A DNA stretch of 64,000 nt from Antedon bifida (lineage: Eukaryota; Echinodermata; Crinoidea; Comatulida; Antedonidae): assembly GCA_963402885.1 (NCBI GenBank), contig OY727094.1, forward strand, positions 31,002,501-31,066,500. Direction: 5' to 3'. Positions 1 through 12,200 of the stretch are shown in pieces. The notes beneath the pieces are model-generated. The model made no database searches and was not told where the DNA came from. It saw nothing but the letters and a program-made list of their open reading frames with translations. Every line of letters starts with the position of its first letter. Within the stretch, counting starts at the first letter, position 1. The position numbers and the translations under genes were made by a program.

Positions 1-283
1 TTTTATTAAAATATTGTAGGCCTAGATAGGGTCTAGACTAGGATTTAGTATATTATATTAGGCCTAGATAGGCCTAAAATGCACATTTCCAATTCAATAG
101 AATAGTAGGCCTAGGTATATACTAGAAAAAAAAAACAACTCAGTAGATTGCAAATTTGGAAGTAAAAACAACTCAATATTCTCTCCATTCCACTGTAGCA
201 TGGAGTATCTTTACTCCATGACTGTAGTATGCACATATTTTTTTTTACGTCACTAATAATATTTTAATATTTTCACATTCAAG
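1..283. other. Left edge, HPS4 intron or upstream sequence
   Basis: AT-rich sequence with scattered AGGCCTA motifs and poly-A/T runs. I see no exon here that would supply the missing start codon of HPS4. It ends in a plausible splice acceptor (AG at 282-283). Confidence 0.5.
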
Positions 284-3200
284 TATTGGTGAAAATACCT
301 TTTTTGTGTATGATACGTCAATCAACAAGAAGGAGGAGGATGATCCGCAAGATGCAATTGTCTATTTTCGTCCTGATAATGTACGTATAAACAACGTAAC
401 TCCAGTGGTTTCAAATTTCTATTATTGTTATAAGATATAAAGTGATGTCTGTTATTAAGTCACAAATGTCAATGTATTAATGATGACCCCTCATTATGAC
501 CACAGGTATCTATTGACCAGCAGTGTATGCTTAGTGGTCAGTTGGTCGGTGCAATCTCCTTCATTGGGTCAATCTCAAAGTCTCGACCATCAGTTATCAC
601 AATGAAGAATGTCAAGTTTGCTATTGCTTATGAAGGAGTTTATATTATTGTAAGTGTTGTATCTTAAAAAATTGTTTGTATTTTCCCAAAAAAATTATTT
701 TCCAGTCACAAAATATTTTTTTAAACTTTCACAAAAAAAATACCTGAAAAAAGATCGGTAGCCCCATTGTTTGGATGGAATTCAATAGCATTTTGGTTCA
801 ATTTAACTGAAATCACTACTTTTTTTGCAAAAGAGAATTACTTTCTTTATTGAAACTACTAAATTATCTATTCAAAGTTTGATTTTATTCATCTATATTT
901 TTCATGTTTTTGGGAACATTTTTTTGGAATACTCAAAATTGAATTCTATATGAATTACCTTCTTTCAATTTGTCCTAAACAACTTGTTACTGTCAATTAC
1001 AGAAAAGAAAACATAACGAAAAAATACCATTTAAAATACACTCTAATAAACTTAATTACTAAATCATACTTTCAGTAGCATATAAAGCTCAAATTTTATA
1101 TCACATCACACTTTTCGTCAAACTAGTTTGATAGTGTAGACAGATCTTTATTCAAAAATGATTTAGTTACCTTACAAAATCATGGTTTATGAATTAATTG
1201 ATTTGATGTAGGCTTTAGCTGGCAGTTTAAAATTACGAAACAAGACTTTGAAAACCAGGCTTGCTGCCCTCTATAGGCTGTTTGTTTTATTCCATGGCTC
1301 CATCACCAAGATTCAGCAGGTATAATTATATACATATTTACGATATCCAATCAAATTTGAACAACACCATGAAAGCCCCAGTGGTCAAATGGTTAGGACA
1401 TCTGCATATCAAGCAGAAGGTCCGGGTTCGAATCTCGGTTGGGACGACTTTTTCTCATTCTTACAGATTTATAATATAATGTATACGGCACCTAGATCTT
1501 CGAATTAATGGATGGACTTATACCTGAGTGCCTCATTTTGCATTAAAATTTGTCAAAAGTCGGGAGTGGGCTTATACCCGAGTATGGACTTATACCCACG
1601 TCAGTACGGTATATATATATACTTATATACAAACTATTTTTTGTGTGCGTATTACTTGACTGTATTTTTCCCTACTGTATATAATATGTGATATGAAGTA
1701 AAACCAATAAATATGAATTGTTCTATAATAAGTAAAAATGTTGTTTGTTACAGGAGTCACTGAACAGAGATTTCTTTCTATGTGCAATGAAAGATATATG
1801 GTCATGTTATTTATCTTTCATTCATCGCCATGGTAACTCGGTCTTATCATTGTTTGAATCCATTCCAACTTTAAATATTCCAAAGGTAATATGTTTTATA
1901 ATTTTAAATTGAATGTCAACCATACCAGACCTCCCAAATTTGAAAAATGAAATATTGAGAGGTTTTATGAAGCTATAGAGAAAGATAGGCCTACATCATC
2001 AACTCATTATTTCACGTAACAACACATAAATTGAATATAAACATCTTACAGACCGTTATTGGTATGTTTTCTATTTTCTTATCTCTGTCTAGAGTAGTAG
2101 AAAACAAGATGTTTTTTGTTTGTTTATCCAAAATATTGATATGTACACAATTTTAAAATCAAACTTGCCCTCTTTTTCGTATTTAATATTATTATTGCCA
2201 TAGAAACCAAAATAAGAAATTGCTCATGTAGTGGTTTAAAAAAAATTTAGTTGTAGATAGGAATTATTCTGCTGAATCTAGTACAACTATTAATAGATAA
2301 ATATTTTTATCATGTTATTACTGTTTGAAGGTCCATCAGCGGATAACAGAAAGTTCCGCCTACTTCACACCAATCGGCCCACTTCCCTGTAAATATCTAT
2401 AATTCACAAGATAAAACATTATCTATTTTAAAATCAGGTATCCACCACTAAGGTCAGGCACACAATTATAATAATAACTAGAATTTAATTCGTCACTTTG
2501 ACGAATTATAGGTGATCATTTTTATCATTTTACTGAAATTAATTTTTTTTAAACATGCACGTACGTTAACATACGATCGGAAAATGTTGATGTATGCCAT
2601 CCTATTATATGCTTATAGTGCTGAGTTGTGCCTATATGCCATATACAATATGTACAGTATATACTGTATATCTATATACAGTGTAGCATAGGTGAAATTA
2701 CGGGACACACATGTTCTAATTTTTTGGCATGATGACGTTATCAAACTAAACTTTAAGATGACAATTTCGAAAGATAATTAATTGAGCAAAAAAATATAAG
2801 ATTTGGAAAAAAATTTGGCACGTAGAAGCGCTGTGCGCGCTCTTTGAATTGTGTATAACTTTGACGAAAAATATGAAAAAACTACTTTTTCACTTCAACT
2901 GGCCATATGTTAACGTCACAACATCCGATAGGCTTAATTTTTATATGAATTAATATCTGCATTTCATCAGCTTTCATAATAAATTATAATCATCAAGGTA
3001 ACCTTCAATTCTGAAGAGCTGTAAGATATTCAAATTTACTGCGAAGGTGAAATTACACGGCCTACGTTATTCAAGTTTTTACGCGTGATGACGTCATTAA
3101 AATGAAGATAGTGTCAACTCATGATAAAGATAATTAATTAAGCAAGCACATACTGAAAGTTGTGCGAAATTCGAGCACACATAACCAAGATGCGCTCTGT

Positions 3201-6200
3201 TGAATGTGATAATCTACACAAAAAGATAACAAATCCTAATTTTTAAATTCAAGTGGCCATTTGATGACGTCAAAACATTTTGTACGTAAAATGTGTACAT
3301 GAATTCATATCTACAACTCAATGGCTTCCAGAATAAGTTAAAAAAATCGGGGGTCATCTTGCATTCTGAAGAATTATTTTCATTTTAAAAAAGACCTATT
3401 TTTCACCATTTTCAGAACTTTTGTAAAATTAATGTGCGCATTTTGTCATTTTTAACGTGCTCGTATAGCGTTATTTTAAGTCGGAACTGACTCAAATTTG
3501 GTGAATGTACTAAGGATGGTGAGTAGAATGAGATTTGTAAAAAAATTCATATTTTTTATGCTTTTTAAGTATCGCGCGCGCAAAAACGCATTTTTGCGCA
3601 GTAATTTTTTGAAACACGCAAATGGCCTAATTCATGCTCTAAATTGATCAAAACTTAATTTTGAGCGTTTTAAATTTTTAACGCGCGATATCACGCGCAT
3701 AAACCTACGTGCGCGTGCGTTTTTATTTGCTAATATTTTTACCCTTGATCTGAAGTTTACGTGTAGTGAATTTCATTAATATGTGATAATGAATTATGGA
3801 GATATGATTGATAATGTGATTTCGCAAAATGGCGTATAAATGTCGTCACGGATGAGTGATCACGCTGGAAAGCTTATTAGGATTAAGTTATATTATTTGA
3901 AAGATATTCTGAAATTTTTGTAATCATTGACATTAAACTTTTTGAGATAATTGTTACACAAAATAGTGTACAGAAACAATAAAAAGACTAGACATGTAAC
4001 TCGTCACTTTGACGAGTTTGGTTTTCCGCCGCGCAAGTGGTGCAACATTAACATTAAGGGGATAGGTTGAGGACAAAAGGAAGTGTTCACGTTGGCATTA
4101 TGACCTGAACTGAAGAATATGATGTGTTGTTATTGCTGAATTTTATTATTTAAATTCATATATAGTATACACAGTATAATCTGTATCCATATCACATACA
4201 GTGTAGAATAGGTGAAATTACGGGACCCGATATTTATTGCAATTTTTAACATGTTGACGGTTTTAAAATGAAACGCGAAGGTAGCATTTCCGAAAGGAAA
4301 TTATCTCAGCAACAACGTATTAGCGTGTAGAAGAAATTTGAATACGTGAAATATTGATGCGCGCTCTTTTAAATGTAATGAATTATGACGCAAAAGATGA
4401 AAATACGACCTTTTTTATTTAACTGGCCATATGATGACGTCACAACATCCGATTGGCAACATTTTTACATAGTTTCGTATCTACAATCCAATAGCTTCCA
4501 GAAAAAGTTTTAATCGTGATTATCACATTTTATTCTTACGAGCTATAACAGATTAAAATTTACTGTAAAGATGAAATTAATGCCACACGTGATTTAAATT
4601 TTTATGCATGATGACGTCAAAAAAATTAAAATATTTTTAACTCCTGCGAAAGATAGTTGATTGACCTAGACAATATCAAAATCGGGGTGAAAATGGAAAA
4701 CGGATAAGTGGAGATGCGCTCTATTCAATGTGGTAAGCTATGACGAAAGATACAAAAATCCTAAATTTTATATTCGCGTGGCCATACGATGACGTCACAA
4801 TGTCCGGTTAGCCATATTAATACCTGATACGATATCTACAACTCATCTACTTCCAGAATATGCCATCCACAAAAAGTTGACCGTCTAGTTTAGAAATTAC
4901 GACTGTTTAAAAAAAGGCATATTTTAAACGAATTTTTTAACCTTTTCATAAAAAACGCGCGCAAATTGTCCAATTCGACGTGCTCGTATGACGTATCTTT
5001 AAGTCGAAATTGTTTAAAATTTGGTAAAATTACTAGAAAAGGCTGGAAAAACATAAATCACGCGAAAAAAATACGTTTTCAATGCTACGTGCGCACCGCA
5101 CACGTAAAAATGTGCGCACGCGTGGGAATTTTTGACATGCTTAAAACGACATGAAACGCGTAGAAAGTTGATTATAAATTAATTTTGCGCATTTTGAAAT
5201 TTTAAATGCGCGTGCGCGCGTAACTTTGTGTAAAACACGCAATTTTTTTCCCACAGAAAGTTAGCGCATAATATAAATTAAACTTTTGCAAAGTTTCAAG
5301 TTGAAATGTTATTTGGTTGTCGAGCTATGTTAAATACGAGAAAATCGTTAAATCGCGCGTACGTCACGTTGCGCAATTGTAAGCATCATGAAAAGCTTCG
5401 CTTGACGACGTTACATAAATGTCAAAATGTCAACATAGTTAAAAAAATGTTATGTTTGCAAGTTTTAGAGAAAAGCGTTACACAAAAATCATACAGAAAG
5501 AAAGAAGATGAAAAAAAAGATGATGATGATGATGATGATTTCGTACAATCACAAGAGGTTTTCCTGCAACTTCGTTGCGGAAAACCAAAAAAAAAAAAAA
5601 AGAAAAAAAATAATAATAAAGATTTTATACAATAACAATAGGTGATCATTTTATTCTAAATGATCACCTAATAAATACTTTATTTTAACACAGAAAAGCT
5701 TGTATCACCAAAAAGGTGTTCTTCTACAAGCCTGTGATCAACTTAAAATAATTACAAACATTTAATGCTTTTCTTTAAAATGAGGTATCCATTTTATAAG
5801 ATTGACCCTTAACCTTTCATTTTACTGTTGAATTGTAGAGTATGGGAAGTATATTCTTAAGGTCATGTCATATACTTCAAAACTGTCGTCGTCATCATGG
5901 TGTCCTGTCTGGATGTATTCTCTATAAAAATAGGTAATTCTTAATGAATATTCTTCGAATTGTCTTTCCAAAAAACGTGTAGTATTATACAAATAATGAA
6001 TGTTTATTAGAAGTAGAAAGAAAGTAGAAATAATGGCATGAGGTGAATGATAAAAGGTTATATTTCAACGAGACGAAGTCGAGTTGATATATAACCTTTC
6101 ATCATTCACCAAATGCCATTATTTGTACCATTACACGAATATAAAATATTCATGTACACGAAAAAAAAGTACTATTATACGATCGTTTAATAGTTCGTAC

Positions 6201-9200
6201 TATTGCACACCATGTGACCCACAAACATCCAATCAAATGACAGCAATTTATTTAGGTGTTATATAAACAGTAATAGTGTGTGTATGGGTTGAATTGACTG
6301 TTATATTTCATAAGGCAGAACCATGTTAAATAGTACTGATATGCTTTCAACAAATGGAATATTATCCCCATTTAACTCCCATCTGTACTATCTCAAATTT
6401 TTTTTTTATTATACCTGTACAATTTTTTTCTTAGATTAAGCTTCTTTTTTGTCATCATGGTATTCTGAAATAAAAAGATGAATGAATTTAACAAATTCAA
6501 AATAATGGGACCTTTTAGACTTGATTAAATTTCTGTTTTTGGAATATGGATGGTTTCCATTTTATTTTGTTCGTAAGTTGTCTCAGTTAAAACTGAGCCA
6601 TATATCATATCTCTATTAAATAATACATACACATTGCTGTATTGATAACCAACAAGATGGTACAATGCTTAATTTTAAATATTGTGTTGTATCTAGGTCA
6701 GTGACCTATCTAAAAAATTAGTTTAGCACCTTGTTGATTACTTCTACATCTTATTACTGTTCTATAACAAGATAATAATTCGGAAATTAATTAATACTGA
6801 TTTAAAAATTGAAAACAACAATAGATTACTAATGTCTTGTATATAAATATGCAACATAACACTTGGATAAATAAACTAAACAAAGAAACATAATTATAAA
6901 TAGTCTAAAATGTCTAACTTTGTTTAAACAAACGCTTTAAATTTCAAGTTTGGGACATAACAGAGATTACATTGAGTGAGTGGTCGAGCGGTTAAGATAA
7001 TGAAACCTTTATCCATAGCCTTATGCTCACTCGCTCCATGGTTCTAGTGGTAGAACGAGTATTCTTGAATAAGGACTAAAAATCGTAGCTCCAGTGTACA
7101 CATCTGACTCATGTGCACTTTACATCTTTCGAGATGAGTAGAGGGGTTTTTTTTTTTACCATATTTAATGAGGGTGATCCATCCAGCAATTGCTGATCAT
7201 TAGGGACCCTCAGAGGTTCACAAGACAAACATATACACAAGATGCTCTACATAAACAAAGTCTTATTACAAGTCTTTGGGAGTGGAGTAATTTGGTCCTT
7301 AGAAAAAATCCTGACATGTGACGGGACTCAAACCCAGGACCCTTGGAGTGGTAGCCAAGCATCATAACCACCAAGCCACAACTCCACCCCGGTGTACTAG
7401 TACACACAGCCACTGACTCATAACTAGGCCTTCTGGGAGACAAGTTTTTGATTAAAGAGGTCACCCACTATAAATGATAAATAAATACATTCCGAGTATT
7501 ACTCGGGGTGCTCGCTAATGCCAATCGTGTGTTGAGAACGTTCATCAACCAACGGCCCTCATTGGTCAGTGAAAAAATCTATACATTTTCATACTCCATA
7601 GTATTCATATAAAAAGTTTAGTCCCAACTCGTTTGACTGGATTGGCGAAGATGATTTACAAAAAGTGAAAAAATATCAATGTTTTTATTTCAGAATTTTG
7701 TGTAATGAATTCCCAACTCAATTGGTGTCCAGTTTATTGATTAAAGCAGTAAAAAAATATGGCCATGTAAGTATTAAAATTATGGTACCACTCAATTCAA
7801 TATAACTTGGATTTAATTCCTTTGTCTGTGTATAATATTAATAATGAATGATTCCACCGAACTTACGAGTTAAAATAACTATAGTGAAGCATTTAATGAA
7901 TTGGCAAACTGTCTTAAAATGTGACATGTTTCGAGAAACTATTCTCATCATCAGAACAGAAAACAACGCGTGGAGTACTTATATACCAATAGATAGTAAT
8001 AGTCCTATTGGTATATAAGTACTCTAGCCGTTTTTTCTGTTCTGATGATGAGAATAGTTTCTCGAAACATGTCACATTTTAAGACCTATTCATTAAATGC
8101 CTCACAATATTAATTATGCAATAAAAGATGAAAGCACATTAAGAAATATATATATATATATTCAAAGTTTAAAATAAAAGATTGCAGATAGCTTGGTTTT
8201 CACGTGGATGCAATGGTGCTAATTTGACCAATCCTGCCGAAATGCATCATCTAAAATATCTCATGTCATTGGTCAACTTACTACATTGAGCCTATATTGT
8301 TTCTTTGGGCCCTGGAAAACTACCTTATGTATGCAGTATTTAATTTGTAATATGTCAGTTTATCTAGGGTGAATTATTATTATTATTATTATAACTTTAA
8401 ACACAATAGCTTGTTTCAACATTATTTGGTGTTGTTTTACAAGGCCATGTTGACATTATAAAATAAGTTATTCAATCATCACATTTCTTATTTTGTTTAT
8501 TTTAATGTCACTATTCTGACAGCTAATATACCTATGTAACTTACTTCAGGAAGATTGAATTTCAAAATTCTATATGCATTATAACAAACTTATTTCACAA
8601 ATTTTAGCTCCATCACATTCTGTTAAAGGCCATGTTACTATTGTTACTCATGCCGTGGTCTTTCTGTAATATTACATCGGGTAAACCTTATTTCAAAATA
8701 TATTGAAAATGTGATATTTAAATCAACTGCATTTCTGCTAAATTTCTGCTCTCAAAAAAACATTTCAATTAGTGGGTGGTTGTTGATGGTGGTTGTTGAT
8801 GATATTTACTTATAAAATGTTATGTGTGCAGCAGGCAGTCAGATGTTATAGTAGTACACTCAAGGTCAATAGCATGTCAAGTGTAGTTAAAACCTTCCCA
8901 ATACAATTCCGATCATTTTCATTCATTTTCCCCGACACCTTTCCAGTACAAAACTTAGGTTATGTTGATATCCCACTCTCAATAACTGCCAACACGCATA
9001 ATTTATGATTGCGATCACAGATGTTAGCTATGGCAAAAACGCAAACTACATCTAAACCGGAGTGCATCAGGGTAAAAAAATTAATAAATTTCTTGGTTGC
9101 AGAAGCAAGAAAAATTTGTAGTAACCAGTTTAAATGGCATTGGCAAATAACGGTTATCGCTGTGCAACTTTTAGCTAACAGTTGTGGTATCTTGACCGTT

Positions 9201-12200
9201 TTACCGTCTGATTGCATTGCATTTTGGGTAATAATAGAGTTTTTTGTCAAAAACCGGAAACCACTACATTAAATGGTTATTTGGGAGCACAAATTTAGCA
9301 GATAATGCTGTCAGTCTAAAAATAATATTTTTTAAATAAACAGTTATTTTTTATTCTTTATTATTCTTCATGCAAGGCAAAAGGCACCAGTTACAGGTTG
9401 ATAATAAAATATACATTTAAAAACACAAAGATAACATTTATTTTATAATAAAATCGTTTAAAATACATTTAAATTGAAAAAATATCTAAGTATACAGAAA
9501 ACACCATTTTTACAGAAAATTTAACATAAAGAAGGTGTTTACAACAGAAACTGGCCCTGTGTCCCAACGTGAAAAAATAAAAATAACCACAGCAGCATCA
9601 TTTTTCAGCAATTTGCTTTTCATGGATTGTATATCATTTGATCTGACTATATTGTGTATCACTGGCAAATGTCATAGCATTATTGCTAAATTTAAAATTA
9701 CTTAGGTGTGCATTTTATTTACAAGTAAGTACGAGATTAAATACTTAGATCGGATTGTCCTATCCAAATACTCCAGGAATCAAATAGTTAATGTCAATAA
9801 CCAATTTTCAACTTCATTAAGCCTAATATAAATAATATTTTTATACTTATCGTTTTTACAAATGTCAATATACTCAGTTGTCACAGATCCTTGTCAATGA
9901 CATAAACACTTGGTAGGATTAAAAAACAGAAAGAAAGAAAGCCACAGAATAACAAAAAAAAAGTCAATCATGCAGTCGATCTTGCATTTTAATCAATATT
10001 TTATATTATAGGCGGGTAGAGTGGTTTGGTGGGCGTGTTTATCACAGAGGTCTGAACTCCACTAAACAAATTGCAAACATTTTCCCTTCCCCATACTGTA
10101 GGTTATAAACTTATACTTGGAAAGAATTTGTTAAAAAACGTGTGCGTAATTCTGCTTCACAAACTAAATGTGTATGGAGAAAGAAAAATGTTGTTGAACG
10201 ATCAAACGTACAAACTCTCTCTTTTATAATATAGATCTATTCTTTTAGGTGTGCTCTCACAGGATGCTAACATTAATAACCTTTGAAACGAAAATACAAA
10301 AAATAACTTAAATAATATTATTGAACTTTCACTTTGGGACGTTAGACAAAAGGGATGGTAGACAAAAGGAAAAAGTCATTTATAAAAAATATTAATCTGC
10401 GCATCTGTTCCATTATCGTGACTATATTTGGTTGATTTAATGTTTGATAGACTGTTTATGACATAGTTTTTCACAATTTTCAATAATAAAAAATGAAAAT
10501 AAATGGAATGCTTCATCTAAAAATATTTTAATTTCAGATGTCTTTCCTAGCAGCTGATACTGATTTTCCACTACCAAGAGGGATTTCAATTATACCAATT
10601 TATCTAAGACCTGATGAATTTGAGACCATTAGTTTAAAGAAGTTAGAGGTTCCATTGACTAGTCAACAACCAGCTTCAACTAGTCAACAGTCACCCTCAA
10701 CTAGTCAGCAGTCACCCTCAACTAGTCAACTACAGTCAGATTCAATTAGTCAACAGTCAGTTTCAACTAGTCAACGATCACCCTCAACTAGTCAACAGTT
10801 ACCTTCACCTAGTCAACAGTTAACTTCAACTAGTCAACAGTTACCTTCAACTAGTCAACAATCATCCTCAACTAGTCAACAGTTAACATCAACTAATCAA
10901 CAGTTAACATCAACTAGTCAACAGTTACCTTCGGCTATTCAGCAGTTAACTTTAACTAGTCAACAGTCAGATTCAACTAGTCAACAGTCAGATTCAACTA
11001 GTAAACAGTCACCCTCAACTAGTCAACAGTTACCTTCAACTAGTCAACAGTTATCTTCACCTAGTCAACAGTTATCTTCACCTAGTCAACAGTCACTCTC
11101 AACTAGTCAACACTTACCTTCACCTAGTCAACAGTTACCTTCACCTAGTCAAACTCCAACTAGTCAACAGTCAGATTCAACTGGTCAACAGTCAGATTCA
11201 ACTAGTCAACACTTGGATTCACCTAGTCAACACTTGGATTCACCTAGTCAACAGTCAGATTCAACTAGTAAACAGTCACCCTCAACTAGTCAACAGTTAC
11301 CTTCAACTAGTCAACAGTTATCTTCTTCTAGTCAACAGTTATCTTCACCTAGTCAACAGTCACCCTCAACTAGTCAACAGTTACCTTCAACTTGTCAACA
11401 GTCACCCTCAACTAGTCAACAGTCACCCTCAACTAGTCAACACTTGGATTCAACTAGTCAACACTTGGATTCAACTAGTCAACAGTTGGATTCACTTGGT
11501 CAGCAATTGGATTCAACTAGTCAACAGCCAGATTCATTTAGTCAACAGTCAGGTGAACACCCACCATGTTTGTCTGAATTGTCTGTATCAAGCAATATTT
11601 CAACCGATAAAATTCCAACTTCTGTAAAAGATTCAGAATGTATTCATCCATTTACAAACGACCAAAATACAATTCAAAATGAAAATGTACAGTTTGATAA
11701 AGTTGGTATTCAACACAGAACTCTGTCAAACATTGAGACTAATAAATCCGAGGGAAAAGTAGAATCAATCAACTCAAATCATTCAGATGACTGTTGCAAA
11801 TATTCCACAGAATGTGTTACTGCCATGGGCAATAACGGCGGTACCTTAGACTTGATAACGTCAGAACAAGAAACAATTGAGAAAGATGTATCATGCATTC
11901 AAAATGGTTTTAATCATGAAAATTTTGTGAGAACAGAAAAAGTAAATTATATAGAAAAGAAAGAGAAGAAAGGATGTTCATCAATCACATTGAAAAAGAG
12001 AAGTTCTTCAGTTGCATCAGACCAAGATTTGGACACTAATTGTAAAGTTACAACTGACATTCCAAATCTTCAAACATTGAAAATAGCTAACCAAGAATTA
12101 AAAACTTTACCAACGTCAAATAGGGATCAAGAATTCGTATCATCGAATAAGACACCTCTTCTACAATCTAAAGATCATGATTTCACTTCGTCTTCTGAAA

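Noticed and set aside
5306-5649. Lys/Asp-rich plus frame and Ser/Phe-rich minus frame
   Set aside because: They run through the microsatellite and poly-A tract at the end of element B.
7210-7464. 84-codon minus frame (GWSCGLVVMMLGYHSKGPGF)
   Set aside because: This string is a translated tRNA-derived SINE head, not a protein gene.
8960-9272. Overlapping 87- and 96-codon frames on both strands in an HPS4 intron
   Set aside because: No recognised similarity, no splice sites in phase with HPS4, and neither frame has support.
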